A stretch of DNA of 64,000 bases, taken from NCBI RefSeq assembly GCF_028640845.1, contig NC_080540.1, positions 98,369,561 to 98,433,560 of the forward strand, written 5' to 3'. Source of the DNA: Ahaetulla prasina (Eukaryota > Chordata > Lepidosauria > Squamata > Colubridae). Made by a program: the position numbers and the translations under genes. Shown in pieces: positions 23,524 through 34,924 of the stretch (positions within the stretch are counted from its first letter, which is position 1; the number at the start of each line of letters is the position of its first letter). Below the pieces are notes generated by a model. The model ran no database searches. It saw only the letters and a list, made by a program, of their open reading frames with translations, and was not told the DNA's origin.

Positions 23524-24541
23524 TTGTGTCGTAGTTCCACTACTCGCATTTACGACTCTACCTGGCGAACATTCTGCACCTGGTGCTCAGAGAGGGATGT
23601 AGCACCAACTGACGCTTTCACAGGAAACATCCTGGCCTTTCTACAAGATGGCTTCGAACACGGACTGGCACCTAATACTCTACGACGACAGGTAGCTGCC
23701 CTTTCTTCTATTTTATCTTGTGGCTTCCAGAGTTCCTTAGCTCACCTCCCTCTCATTCGCCAATTCCTTAAAGGGGCAGCTAATCTTTGCCCTTCAGTCA
23801 TCCACCGATATCCCACATGGGACCTCACAAGGGTCCTGAATACCCTTACAAAGGTCCCTTTGAACCATTACGGGAGTGTAGTCTCAAATATTTATCCTAT
23901 ACGGTGGCCTTCTTGGTAGCCATAACATTGGCTCTCCGGATTTCAGAGCTGGCAGCCCTTTCTACCAGGGCCGACCTCTGTGTTTTTCACTCGGACAGGG
24001 TTGTTCTCTCTCTTAGATCCCACCTTTCTTCCAAAGGTTAACTCCCTGTTACGTAGGTCACAGGAATTGGTTCTTCCTAATTTTTGTCCAGATCTGGTAC
24101 ACCGGCTGGAACATTTGTGGCATACCCTCGATGTCCAGAGAGCCCTCCGAATTTACCTTAAACGAACCTCCTCTCTTAGGAGGATGGAGGCTCTCTTCGT
24201 GTCCTTTCAACCTGCCACCATGGGACTCAAGATCTCTACCTCTACCATAAGTAGATGGATTAAGGCTTGCATTGCTAAAGCTTACCAGGCCCAGGTCTTG
24301 CCCCTACCCCCGGTGCATTACTGCCCATTCGACCAGGAGTGCGGCCACTTGGGCCACTTGGGCTACCCAGGCTTCCTTGGAAGAGATTTGTAGGGCTGCC
24401 ACTTGGAAATCACCAACCCCCTTCATCCGTCATTATAAATTGGACACCTATGCGTTGGTGGAAGCGGCCTTTGGCCGCAGAGTGCTCCAGCACATTTATG
24501 AAGATAGTGGAGCCTCGAACTGGGTGGGTCCCTCCCGATAG
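23524..24541 (+). pseudogene. DIRS tyrosine recombinase, frameshifted
   Basis: The N-terminal, SAM-like part reads STTRIYDSTWRTFCTWC, GNILAFLQDG and LAPNTLRRQVAALSSIL. The catalytic part shows the first arginine in LRISELAAL (about 23937), the HxxR motif in AHSTRSAATW (about 24326-24337), and the tyrosine in RHYKLDTY (about 24434). The pieces lie in three reading frames, so at least two frameshifts have occurred (around 23850-23900 and 24250-24300). The enzyme normally integrates the circular cDNA without making a target duplication. Confidence 0.85.
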
Positions 24542-24559
24542 GACTTAGCTTTGGTATGT

Positions 24560-24643
24560 CCCATGCTTGGCTGCCAGTCCCACCCTGCAGGAGAATGGGC
24601 ATTAGTCCTACCTGAATGTCCTTTCTCGTGGGACCGGCAGCCA
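24560..24643 (+). repeat. DIRS internal complementary region
   Basis: Its left half (ccatgcttggctgccagtcc to ctgcag) is the complement of the outer left terminus at 17776-17808. Its right half (aatgggcattagtcctacct to ggcagcc) is the complement of the outer right terminus at 24861-24917. The two element ends are thus joined in one place, the layout thought to template end completion during DIRS circle formation. Confidence 0.85.
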
Positions 24644-24768
24644 GCCTCACCCTTTAGCCGCCTGGTACCCGAGGGGTTTCTGAGGGAGTGGTTGGTGTTC
24701 CGAGGTTTTGGGGTGGGGTGTAACCTTGTCTTAGCAGCCCAGAGCATCACTCTGCTACATCATCCTCA

Positions 24769-24917
24769 TCGGAAAGCTGGGAAGCACCAGGAGGAGGAGA
24801 TGCTTTAACAACTAGCAGACTCGATCCCATTGGTCAGCAGATGGAGTCTTACCCATGCCTGGCTGCCGGTCCCACCAGACAGAGAAAGGGCATACAGGTA
24901 GGACCAATGCCCATTCT
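24769..24917 (+). repeat. DIRS right inverted terminal repeat with extension
   Basis: 24769-24876 pairs with the left arm. The extension 24877-24917 (agacagagaaagggcatac to cccattct) is unique to the right end and is matched by the internal complementary region. That match fixes the right boundary at about 24917. Confidence 0.85.
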
Positions 24918-26100
24918 ATTCCACTGTGCCCAATGAAATATTTGTAACAGTTGGAAATAAATTATATATAATAGAGTATCCTAATTATCCCCAAGTGATT
25001 GAGTGGTTTCAGAGAAGGGAGTAATTAACAGAATAAATTATGCCTATTAAATATTAAAATATTAAATAGGCATCTACCTTAATCTTTAGACATCACTGTA
25101 TGATCTAAGAGTTACTTGGGCAATTTGGATATGTGTTGTACCTTTGCTTTCTACAAGTATAAATTCTTTCTTTCAACATATCAACAGAAAACCAGAGTGC
25201 ATGGAGCTGTTCCCAGAACTTTCTACCTATCATTAGTAAGTGTAACTTGGGACTGTTCGATGCTCCAGTTTCTATGGCAAAAGGAGTTTTGGGACAACAA
25301 GGATGCAAACATAGCACCTTTTTGCAAGCCTTTAATGCAGCTGCACTGTTTTCTGACAGCACACAACAGCAGCAAAGAGGGTGCCCATAATCCCAAGAAG
25401 GATGCAGTCCAGGTGCTATTCTTATTCCTTCACAACCATAGAATCTTTTTTTATAATTGCTATGCAGCTCTGATAAATAGGACAATTATAATACGTCACA
25501 GGGCAGTCAGCCTGTATTAACGTACGGAAGTTCAAAATACAGCTGAAATGCACAATTTGTGGGATTTATGTTCCTGAAATGTCCATATTAAATGACTATG
25601 CTGATGATTTTGTACTGCACACTGCCACATAATAGCTGCTTCCAAATTCTTTCTATAGTTCCTTCTGGCTCAAATAATACCTTGAAAAATGTTTAGTAGA
25701 AAATGAGGGTTGCCATTTTAAGCAAATTTAACAATAGGAAAGTCCCACCTGAGATCAAGTATGTTCAATATAACAACAATATTCTGTTTTTCACAAGGAT
25801 CACATGAATTCTGGACAAGTGCCACAAATGTGGACTGAAGGGGGATAATTCTCTTTCACTATTGCTGGAAGATAAAATAAGATGTCTGAGACTCTGGAAA
25901 TAGTAAACAGCTATCACTTCAACCTCCACGAAGCTCTCCAGACTCCTCATCAAAGTGCATACCTCAATGCCTATTACATCATCTCACTTGATGATGCAAG
26001 TTATTACCGAATGGGCATTTGACCTGAGCAGACCACACGTACAGTAGAACCAGGCGTTCTTTAACCAAATCATAGTTATAATAGCCATGGTTTAGCATTT
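24918..26100. other. DNA with no recognised element
   Basis: The overlapping ORFs of 126 and 134 codons on opposite strands at 25105-25520 show no family motif. I see no splice-site pattern supporting an exon. Confidence 0.3.
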
Positions 26101-26330
26101 TTATTTTTTTATTTTATTTATTTTGTCACAACAATATATGTAGGAATCATACAAAAGATTATATAGTATATAAACATATATGGGTAAATATAAGGAGGTA
26201 TAAGCATATATATAGAAAGAAGAAAAGAAAAACAATAGGACAGGAACGGTAGGCACGTTTGTGCGCTTATGCACGCCCCTTAAGCATGTCAGCAAACATT
26301 TGCATATTCTGTTCACAATAGCTCCACCAA
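26101..26330 (-). mobile_element. Unnamed LINE/SINE-like 3' end with AT tail, copy 1
   Basis: Read on the minus strand: aaggggcgtgcataag, then gtgcctaccgttcctgtcct, then an A/T-rich stretch, tgttgtgacaaaataaata and an AAAT-type tail. The same order is found on the plus strand at 48880-49124. Shared sequence plus a tandem tail suggests the 3' end of a retroposon family. Confidence 0.6.
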
Positions 26331-26636
26331 CTTGAGTGAAAGTATTTAGATTGCTGCTTTGGATGACAAACAATGACTATAAAAGAACTATTGATTTTTA
26401 TGAAAATAGAAATCCCATATTACAATCTCACACAGACAGAAAAAGACCTATGCTTACTAATATATTTTGAGTTCTGTTGCGTGTTCCACAAAATTGCTTG
26501 GAGAAATGAAATGTGCAACAGCCTCCCAATGCCATCATGCCCAATCAGATTCCTGCAGAAGGCTGATATTTGGGAAGACCATTCCCCGTTCTTTCCAAAA
26601 GCTATCAGCGAAGGAGATTATGAATGGGATGTTGCT

Positions 26637-27420
26637 TTTTTGTATTTACTTTTTATTACTTTTATAATAATAATAGAAAAAGAGGGGAAAAAAACAAAAG
26701 GAACAAATATTGTAATGTGTTTAAAAATAAGTGAAAAATACAACAGAAAAAGGTTTTTAAAATAAAAATGTAGAATATAGTTGTTACAACAGTAAACAGT
26801 TACAATTCTATCTGCAATTATCTAAAGCAAACATGTTTGAAATATGTATGTATTTGTAATACATGTATATAATTATGTTTTAACCTACTATATTTTGTAT
26901 AGATGAGTTCCATATTTTATAATAAGCCATACAAAGTTTATGTCTATAATAGATGATGAGTGGTAATCTGCTCATAAAAAGCAAGTTCTTCAATCCATTA
27001 AATAAATACGACTATACATATATCTTTCCAAAGCTGCAATATCAGTCTTTTAGCTACAGTATAGTAAGGGCATAGAGAATACATTTATGTTGTCCAATTG
27101 TCAAATTCCATGAACTAGGTATGTAATTTAAGAGTATATTTTCTCTAAAAAATTTAGCTTTTGTCGCACAGTCACATTTATATAGTCCAGTACTTTCTTC
27201 AAAAAGTTAGAACATTCAGAACATTCTAAAAACAAGCATTTTAAAGAAGCATTACACTTATTACATTTACATCAAAATGCTGTAATGGAGTCCAATAAAT
27301 TATAAGTATTATTTTGTTGTGTAAATCATAATTTAATGTCCATTGACACACTTTCTGTAGCTATTAAGATACTCGTTCATTGGCTAGGCAATGCAGGAAT
27401 CTCTGATTCTTCATTCCACC
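26637..27420 (-). mobile_element. L1-type LINE remnant
   Basis: On the minus strand, around 27290-27130, the translation shows CNKCNASLKCLF then a VLDYINVT block, like the cysteine-rich segment after the L1 reverse transcriptase (C-x2-C ... W-x3-V). A T-rich start at about 26637 corresponds to a poly-A end. It is heavily decayed with many stops. Confidence 0.5.
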
Positions 27421-27634
27421 CACTTCTTAACATTACATACCAAACTGATTCACTGATAACATATATCTATAACAATTAGTAATATTTTTTAGTTTTAAAA
27501 GAGTTAACCTGTTATTTTAGTATCTTAGTATTTCACAAGTTAAAAATGCTGCTCATCCATGTTAACAAAAGTTGTAGCTATAAATATTGCCACTGAGTTA
27601 CATCTAATGGATGATATTTCTCATCTGGCACAGC

Positions 27635-27724
27635 CTATGTTAAAAATTCATCTTCATCTCTATCAGCTGGTCCAAAATCAAAAGTGTGACTTTCATCCAG
27701 TTTTTCAATATCACCACTTTCTTC
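27635..27724 (-). CDS. Predicted terminal exon f of the unrecognised gene
   Basis: It reads EESGDIEKLDESHTFDFG then a very acidic end, DRDEDEFLT, and TAG at 27637-27635. The acidic C-terminus looks like a genuine protein end. The acceptor (aaaattgag) lacks a good pyrimidine tract, though a ctgac branch-like site lies about 30 bp upstream. This is the weakest junction of the model. Confidence 0.35.
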   Translation of the reverse strand, partial: EESGDIEKLDESHTFDFGPADRDEDEFLT

Positions 27725-28768
27725 CTCAATTTTTAACGATGCGTTTCCCAAAAGTCAGTTTAGAATGGGAAAAATGGGACACTGCTTTGATAAAACAGGG
27801 TGATCTACCAGTCTTGAGTGGTAGGGGTTCTTGAGTCAAACATTTATGTAAAGTTATGTATCTTCTTACCAACAGTGCTATTTAAACACTTGTGATCCTT
27901 AAAGTAGTCTCTGTTAAATATTGATGCCAAGATCTTCAAAATGATTTCAAGATTAAATATCCAAGTATGGTGGAGAAAATGAATCTAATAAATGGAGGAT
28001 GCATTCTTCTCCCCCTGCCAGTCTTTTGGACATGACTGGGGTCAAACCCAGTTCATCTCTCTGCCTACTCCATTCCCTCAAACCCAAACCCTCCCTGCCC
28101 CCAAACAAAGCCTCCTGTGATCCCATCTAAACCAAAGAATAGAAGCCTCCTCACCAGTTCATAGTCCAGGCCAGTGGAATTTTCCTCACAAGGAATTTGC
28201 ATACTAGAAAAATTCCAAGGTCCATATTCAAGCAGCCTCACGACCTCAATTACCAATGGTCTTCTCCAGCTCTGTTGCCCCTACAAATCTGGCTGCTTCG
28301 CCTAACAATAGAAATAACTCAGGTACACAGAAAAGGACTGGCCTACCTTCCCCAAAACTGGCCAGTAAACTGGTCAGATCCCTAGGATTTGCCACCTTGT
28401 AGCTTTCAACGTCTATACAAATTTTGCTTTTTCCATTGTTTGGGGTCCCTCTTTCTTGTAAAGCAGGAGCCCAATGATTGTTGCAATAATGCAACAATGC
28501 TTGGTCTCAGTGTTGTGCTCCTTCTTCAAACTGAATCCATGATAAGTTATGTCCTCAAATTTGCATCATTTTACTGTCACCTCTCAGATTTTATGAGAGT
28601 AAAGAATCTGAATTTGTAGGCAGCATGCAAGCAGGAAGAAAGAACCTGTCTCAAATTCCCATTTCTGACTTGATGGTTTAGGGTATTGCATATAACGTCA
28701 AGTCAAACGTCACTTGGTTGCAAAAATGTAAAAAAGACTATCCCACTTTACTAAGTCTGTTGGTTAAC

Positions 28769-28917
28769 CTGCCTTTGATTAGATTGCAGTTTAGGCAACA
28801 ATGCGTTTATTGCTCTCCAAATATCTAAGTATAAGGGGTCAGGGCCAGAAGGCTTCAGTTTGCTTAAATGTTCTACTACAACAGGATCTTTAAAAGCTGC
28901 AGCCTGATACTGATCTG
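28769..28917 (-). CDS. Predicted exon e of the unrecognised gene
   Basis: Acceptor ccttttaactcag after a T-rich tract; donor GGCAG|GTTAAC. The 149-bp frame contains YQAAAFKDPVVVEHLSKLK, then GPDPLYLDIWRAINALLPKL. No stop interrupts it. Phase joins exon d directly. No family recognised. Confidence 0.4.
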
Positions 28918-29414
28918 CTGAGTTAAAAGGAAAAAAAAGTCCAATTATCAAGGTATTTGGTTACCAGTATCACCAGTGACACCATTCTAGTTACACTGAT
29001 GCCTTCAACGCTGCTGAAAATATTTAATCTTGTGCATAGACATAAAACACAGAAGGAAATAGGTCAAGAAAGCCATGCTGTTCAGCTAGAGGGGAAAAAA
29101 CACAACCAACAGCAACAGATGTTATAGGGAAAAAAATTGCACTGTTGCTGTTTATTCTAGCGTACCACGAATAACACTAATACTAATTTCTTCTGTACTA
29201 CTGTAACAATTTCAATAATTTCAGTCAGCATTACTTCTTTAATTTATTACATGCATGCAGTTCTCCCAGCATGAGGCTGGCAAACGGCTGGTAAATTATT
29301 GTGAAATTCTGGGTTCTTTTCCATGTATTTCCTTTGTCAGAAATAGGTGAAATGCATCAAGAGTTCACTTTACTTCAATTAATTAGTTCAGGTCATTTAT
29401 TTGAAGGTACTTAC

Positions 29415-29449
29415 TGCTAATGCTTGCTGATCTTAGGATCGTATCAAGT
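29415..29449 (-). CDS. Predicted exon d of the unrecognised gene
   Basis: A 35-bp exon reading LDTILRSASIS. It has a consensus donor GCA|GTAAGT and a long pyrimidine tract upstream. An alternative acceptor 11 bp further upstream (ttgtaag) is stronger by position but changes the phase relative to exon c. Confidence 0.35.
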
Positions 29450-29570
29450 CTATTTTCTTGCTTACAAAGAAACAGTAAAAAGAAAGTAAAAGCCACACTG
29501 TCCAATACAATAGAGTTTTCTGCCTGACCTACCTAAATAAGACCCAACAGAAGGATTCCTACTGACCCAC

Positions 29571-29735
29571 CTGTTTATTTCAATATGTGTACCAGGTACG
29601 CTAGCTAAATTTTCTCCAAAAACAACCTTTTCAGTTTGTTTTCTTTCTTTCTTCTTGTACCAGCTACTACTCTTCGGGTTTAACAACCTTTCTGTGAGCA
29701 AACGTTTATGCTCCAAGAGAAAAAAGGGGGAAATG
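29571..29735 (-). CDS. Predicted exon c of the unrecognised gene
   Basis: Acceptor cagcttttctatag; strong donor AACAG|GTGGGTCAG. The 165-bp frame contains FFLLEHKRLLTERLLNPK, then a lysine-rich KKKERK, then VVFGENLASVPGTHIEIN. It is the longest uninterrupted exon of the model with both splice sites visible. Confidence 0.4.
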
Positions 29736-30274
29736 CTATAGAAAAGCTGAAACAAGGATTTTCAACTGTGCAAAACAGCAATTGTAACAGTAATGCTCAA
29801 GATCACCTTGCTCTGTCTTTGTCTATCTACATGAAGAAGGCAAAACACACTCACTCACTTGGTCCGAAGAGAATTTGTAATGTTCTCCCACTGAAACACA
29901 TCATTTGACTCTGAGCCACCTCTTTTTTCCCATTCTCTCAGGTGAACAACAGCAGCAGCGGAGAAGAAACTGTTCTAAGAGTTTCTCCGGTATTGCAACA
30001 TCATCCCATCCTAGCTGTGTTCATAGGAATGACAGGAACTCCACCCCTAAAGGCAGACAAGATCACCCCTTGCAGTCAGTTCACCCTCACAACTGATAGC
30101 CTGAAATCTCTTGCTGATTCCACTGAGCCTTACTGGAAGACCTTTTTTCAATTTGCTCCCACACACAAATCCCACCAAAAGCTAAGTCTGCAACACACAG
30201 AAATAAAATAGCCCTCTTCTTGTTGGCTCCAGGTGACCATTTGTTGAATTTTAGCCTCTTTCAGAAATGTAAGG

Positions 30275-31764
30275 CAGATAGTCCTCAACTTATGACCACA
30301 ATTGAGCCCAAAATTTATGTTGCGAAGTGAGACATTTGTTAAGTGAGTTTTGCCCATTTTATGACCTTTCTTAATAATAATAATAATAATATTTTTATTT
30401 ATAGACCGCCCTTCTCCCAAAGGACTCAGGGTGGTGTACAGCCACAAATAAAATACAGAAAGAAACAACAATACAAAACTAAAAACAACCCTTAAAAAAC
30501 CTATTTAATTTGGCTACTTATAGATAAAAATATTCCCCCTAAAATTTACTAGAAAAATTTAAAACCCATAAATCAATTTAATAATATAAAATTTAAGCAA
30601 GTCCAGCAAGACGAAATAAGTAGGTTTTAAGTTCGCGGCGGAAGGTCCTAAGGTCAGGTATTTGTCGGAGTCCAGGGGGAAGCTCGTTCCATAGGGTAGG
30701 AGCCCCCACAGAGAAGGCCCTCCCCCTGGGGGCCGCCAGCCGACATTGCTTGGCTGACGGCACCCTGAGGAGCCCCTCTCTGTGAGAGCGCATCGGTCAT
30801 TGGGAGATAGACGTTGGCAGTAGACGGTCCCGTAAGTATCCCGGTCCTAAGCCATGGAGCACTTTAAAAGTAATAACTAACACCTTGAAGTGCACCCGGA
30901 AGACAACAGGCAGCCAGTGCAGTCTGCGCAGGATAGGTGTTACATGGGAGCTCCGAACTGCTCCCTCAATAACCTGCGCAGCCGCATTCTGGACTAGCTG
31001 GAGTCTCCGGGTGCTCTTCAAGGGGAGCCCCATGTAGAGAGCATTGCAATAGTCCAGACGAGAGGTAACGAGAGCATGAGTGACCGTGCATAGGGCATCC
31101 CGGTCCAGGAAGGGGCGCAACTGGCGGATCAGGCGAACCTGATAGAAAGCTCTCCTGGAGACGGCTGTCAAATGGTCTTCGAAAGACAGCTGCCCATCCA
31201 GGAGCACGCCCAAGTTGCGCACCCTCTCCATCGGGGCCAATGACTCGCCCCCAACAGACAGCCGCGGCTGCAGCTGACTGTACCGGGGTGCCGGCATCCA
31301 CAGCCACTCCGTCTTGGAGGGATTAAGTTTGAGCCTGTTCCTCCCCATCCAGACCCGTACGGCCTCCAGACACCGGGACAGTACTTCGATAGCTTCGTTG
31401 GGGTGGCCTGGGGTGGAAAAGTACAGCTGCGTGTCATCAGCGTACAGTTGGTATCTCACCCCAAAACCACTTGCCACATTTGTTAAGTGAATCACTGCAG
31501 TTGCTAATTTAGTAACACAGTAGTTGAGTGAATCTGGTTTCCCCATTGACTTTGCTTAGTCAGGTTACAAAAGGGGATCACATGACCCTAGGACACTGCA
31601 ACCATCATAAATGTGAGTCAATTGTCAAGCATCCAAATGTAAATCACTTGACCACTGGGATGCTGCAATAGTCAAAAGTGTGAAAAACGGTCATAACTCA
31701 TTTTTTCAGTGCCCTTGTAATTTCAGACGGTCACTAAGTGAACTGTTGTAAATTGAGGACTACC
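30275..31764 (-). mobile_element. MITE, CAGGTAGTCC family, copy 3, split by an L2
   Basis: Left part 30275-30372 begins cagatagtcctcaacttat. Right part 31473-31764 ends attgaggactacc. Across the gap the family sequence is continuous (gacctttctt joins gccacatttgttaagtg). The intervening 1.1 kb is an L2 LINE. Confidence 0.85.
30373..31472 (-). mobile_element. L2-clade LINE nested in a MITE
   Basis: A minus-strand ORF of 249 codons (31546-30797) carries the second half of the L2 reverse transcriptase: YADDTQLYF (the catalytic ADD), RNRLKLNPSKTEWLW, RNLGVLLDGQLSFEDH, SRLDYCNALYMGLP and LQLVQNAAAQVIEG. A second frame (30793-30593) holds FSVGAPTLWNELPPGLR. The 3' end is aataataat plus 'gaccgcccttctcc' in complement. 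One frame change separates the two ORFs. The first residues of the long ORF (before YQLYADD) come partly from flanking MITE sequence. Confidence 0.88.
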
Positions 31765-31801
31765 AAATTCTGATTAAAGCAGTGTTATAAGGAACAAAAT
31801 A

Positions 31802-31999
31802 CAAATAGTTCTTCACTTACAATAGTTCCTTTAGTGACTGTTCAATGTTACAAAGTAACTGAAAAAATGACTTACGACCATTTTTCACATTTATAACTTT
31901 TGCAGCATCCGCATAGCCCTATGGTCAAAATTCAGATGCTGTTTCACTTAACAATAGAAATTTTGTGCTCAATTGTTGTCATAAGTCAAATATTACCTG
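31802..31999 (+). mobile_element. MITE, CAGGTAGTCC family, copy 4, internally deleted
   Basis: Only 198 bp long, but both ends are present (caaatagttcttcacttac and caaatattacctg), with TA on each side. The central half of the family sequence is missing. It lies 37 bp from copy 3. Confidence 0.8.
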
Positions 32000-32503
32000 T
32001 ATAGAAACTACAATGCACCTTTATGGTGAATGCAAATCAGAATTTTGCTCTTTATTTAGTGATTGAAAAATGAAAAAAGTATGAATGGAAGTCACTGTAT
32101 GCTAGCTGATCAAAAAAAGCACATGGTAGCTACTCCACCCAGAGTCACTTTGTTTTGTAAGGTGGGCTGCTGTATAAATTAGAGAAAAATAGATTTGAAT
32201 TATGAAATATTTTATGTAATTATGGAGTTGAAGCTTGGTTGCTGAACTCTGTAATAGTGGCATATGATGAAAGCACTGTAAAGCAATTTTAAAACAAAAG
32301 TCTCTCATTAAAACCATCCTGACATGCAGAGTTCTAGTTATGTAGCTATTCTTTGTATTTTCAGGATATTTGGTGGATTTTGTTCAGTTTGATATTCAGA
32401 GCACATTCCTTTTCTTTTTTTCTAGAACAGGGCTGAAAGAAATTCTTACGAACAGAGCTAAGAAAGCTCCAGCCAGCCAACTGGATGTCTTAAGAGGTCT
32501 GAC

Positions 32504-32567
32504 CTGAATGATGAAAGCCAATCAAAGTAGTTTTTTTCCTGCAGAACTCTTAAAAGAATCTGCCAAT
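32504..32567 (-). CDS. Predicted exon b of the unrecognised gene
   Basis: The open frame reads WQILLRVLQEKNYFDWLSSF. Donor TTCAG|GTCAGA. The acceptor, ttgttgaag, is weak; an alternative 12 bp upstream would lengthen the exon but break phase with exon a. Confidence 0.3.
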
Positions 32568-32718
32568 CTTCAACAAGTGCCTTTTGTGTTTTCAGAGATG
32601 GGATAAGGAGCCAACATTTTGCCTGTGAGTCAGACTTGTGCCTCACGAACAGAATGGGGAGAAGGGTTAGGGCTGTTTATTTGGAAATGGAAAAAAATAT
32701 TTATAAATGCTTCATTAC

Positions 32719-32808
32719 TATAAGGTCCAAAATATCTATCTGACAGGCTTTTCTTCAGCTGCACTTTGGCTCTGCTGAACAGCAAATCTAAAACAGTTTC
32801 CTGAATAT
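32719..32808 (-). CDS. Predicted exon a of the unrecognised gene
   Basis: Acceptor ctccctccctatag; donor TATA|GTAATG. The open frame contains ETVLDLLFSRAKVQLKK then SLSDRYFGPY. It is amphipathic and basic, with no known motif. The exon starts with two bases of a split codon and ends with one. Confidence 0.35.
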
Positions 32809-34924
32809 CTATAGGGAGGGAGTTATCATGATTTTGGAAGCAAATTGGTCCAGGAAGGGAGTTACAACAGAAAAGTCTCAGTGTTGCCCTCCCCATTCCA
32901 CTTAAATATTTCTCCTAGGGTAAGGTTCTCTGCTGAACCAATTCTTTCTTGAATAAATCTGGAATTGAATGTCTGGAGTTCAGGAAGTTAAATCTTTTAC
33001 AATAGGTAGCTTTTGCTTCCAATCCTTGCCCCAAATCCCCACCGGTGAATGATTATGATTCCCTTAAAGGCTCATCAAAAAGGAAGGAAAGACCAAGTTG
33101 ATTAAAGCAGGAAAACTTATTCTGATAAAATTTTAATTCAGTCTAATCATATTAACAACTTATTAATAAAAAATGACTAAACAGGATAGTTTGAATTGCA
33201 GAAGGCAATTAGCAAAACAAAAAGGAAAAACATTCTTTAAATATTTTAGAGATATTTTTGGCAAATTTTATGAACTAGAGTTATTCAAACAAGGCACTGA
33301 GAGAGAAAGAAAGCCTTTATCTCTCATGGGTCTAGCACTGAAACAATATAATGAGGCAAAGATCTGAACATTTCTTCTAACTCTGCCCCATTTGAAATGC
33401 CCTCACCTTTCTTTTGCTAGTATTAACCTAGGTGTCAGTGTTCCCATACTGTATTAAAGTCTAAACCATAGTTGATCAACTACAGCTCAAGGTTTGTGTA
33501 GCATGCTAAGTCAAAATCAAATAAACCAAATTAGTATCAGTCATAATGTCCAGTTATGTCAGAGCAGAGAAAGTAACCTCTGAGGTGCCAGCCACATTCA
33601 TGATTTCTATAATATCTGTCTTTCTCACAAGTGTTCAGAGTAGGCTTGCATGACTCCAGTCTGAAATATATCCAGATAGTTAAATAGTACAATAATAACC
33701 CTTTGAATGTGAAGAAGGTTCTTTTTAGGAGGAACTACACAATTACCTCTTGGGATCCATTCCTAGTAAATCCCACAGCTTTTGCTACCTTTCCTTCCTG
33801 CGTAAATTCTGCTATTTTACCTGTCAGCATTTTACCACAGAACAACTGAGGAGTGGTTCTCTAATAAAACATCTTCCAAGTGGGCTTTGTGAAGGATTCT
33901 TCAACCTTTGGAAACAATATGACAACAGCTTCATATCAGTGAAGAAATACGAGGCCTTAGAAATAATATTTTTCTAAATGATCCCATTAGCCCTGGCCTG
34001 GACATGAACCTTCCCATGCCCACTTGTTCTCCTAACTCCTTCAAGGGATGAGAAATTTTAATTCTTTTTAATTTCTTACCATCTGGGGGCAAGATGCCCT
34101 TTAATGATGAAGTGACCATGGGTTTCTCTCTTTTCCTTTCAATCCTCCAGGAGTCAAATATTATGATTAATATTTGATTTATACCCTATTTTTCTATTCA
34201 GGAAAATACATTTGTCAAACAAAATTTCAAAGCAAGATCAACAGCTTAATTAAAAAGAGACAAAGTGAGCGGATCATCATTAGAAAGCTCTCAGCAGTCA
34301 GAGACTTCTCTTCCAGTTGAAAGCAGACTCCTAGAGGGAAGGACTCTCCCTCTATGAGGAAAACAGTTAGGTGTCCTCACAGTAGACTTACTTTGTCTAT
34401 TTTTATACAATATACTTCTACCTGCAAGCTTCTTTAATATTAGTTTACTTGGACAATTCATGAGATTTGGGGATAAAAATGTAATGGCCAGTTTTCTAGG
34501 ACATTTCTAGGTTTCTAGGTTTCTTTTTACTTTATAATATATGTTTTTTTCTCCAGACTCGAGTAACACAGGAACCAATGAAGCCATTGTGTGCCAGTTC
34601 TCTTGCTATTTTTCTCTACCATACATTGTCTCCTTGTACTGACAGCATTTGTACACTAAATTATGACTCCTTTAAGCCTATCTGATATTTAATTACATAT
34701 CTAGGTATCAAAGACAACATGAAATTACATAAAGTTCAACTAATATCTAAGAGAAAAATCACTTCCTTACTCCACAGGGCTATTGGGTTTTCATGTGGAC
34801 CACAGAGAAAGGGAAAGGGACAGTACATTTGTAAGGCAACAATATTCAATTCCGAAGAGAAAGCCACAAGAGTTAGCCTTGTTGTAGTAAATAATACAGT
34901 GTCTTCCAGAATTTTATAGAAAGC
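32809..34924. other. DNA with no recognised element
   Basis: The 5' exons of the candidate gene at 27.6-32.8 kb may lie here, but I found no segment with convincing splice sites and a matching frame. Confidence 0.3.

Larger units (their letters stand above)
17776..24917 (+). mobile_element. DIRS-type tyrosine-recombinase retrotransposon, near full length, degenerate
   Basis: The order is inverted terminal repeat, gag-like ORFs, reverse transcriptase/RNase H, methylase-like region, tyrosine recombinase, internal complementary region, inverted terminal repeat. DIRS elements replicate through a circular intermediate and integrate by tyrosine recombinase, so they leave no target duplication; none is visible here. 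The span is 7.14 kb. Subtracting the 1255-bp hAT insertion and one copy of the 824-bp duplication leaves about 5.05 kb, normal for the group. A stop codon, frameshifts and the duplication make it non-autonomous today. Parts are annotated separately. Confidence 0.9.
27635..32808 (-). other. Candidate unrecognised multi-exon gene (six predicted exons)
   Basis: Reading the minus strand, six open segments can be spliced in one continuous frame: 32808-32719, 32567-32504, 29735-29571, 29449-29415, 28917-28769 and 27724-27635, the last ending in TAG. Several splice sites are close to consensus: CAG|GTGGGT after the third, GCA|GTAAGT after the fourth, and a pyrimidine-rich acceptor before the first. 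Some acceptors were chosen among alternatives to keep phase, which weakens the model. The predicted 5' end lies further right and was not found. I do not recognise the protein. It has a lysine-rich middle and an acidic C-terminus. The second intron holds a MITE with a nested L2. It is transcribed in the same direction as ACSL6, about 21 kb upstream of it. Confidence 0.4.

Noticed and set aside
25105..25520. Overlapping ORFs of 126 and 134 codons on opposite strands
   Set aside because: Neither shows family motifs; one is the shadow of the other and both may be chance.
28248..28295. Extra minus-strand mini-exon with good splice sites (GEAARFVGATELEKT)
   Set aside because: Its phase does not fit between predicted exons e and f; including it creates a stop.
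29942..30211. Plus-strand ORF after a good pyrimidine-rich acceptor
   Set aside because: No donor, no domain and no partner exons in frame; it lies opposite the intron of the minus-strand gene model. Kept only as a note.
30797..31546. 249-codon minus-strand ORF as a host gene
   Set aside because: All recognisable blocks belong to the L2 LINE reverse transcriptase; its first codons are MITE sequence.
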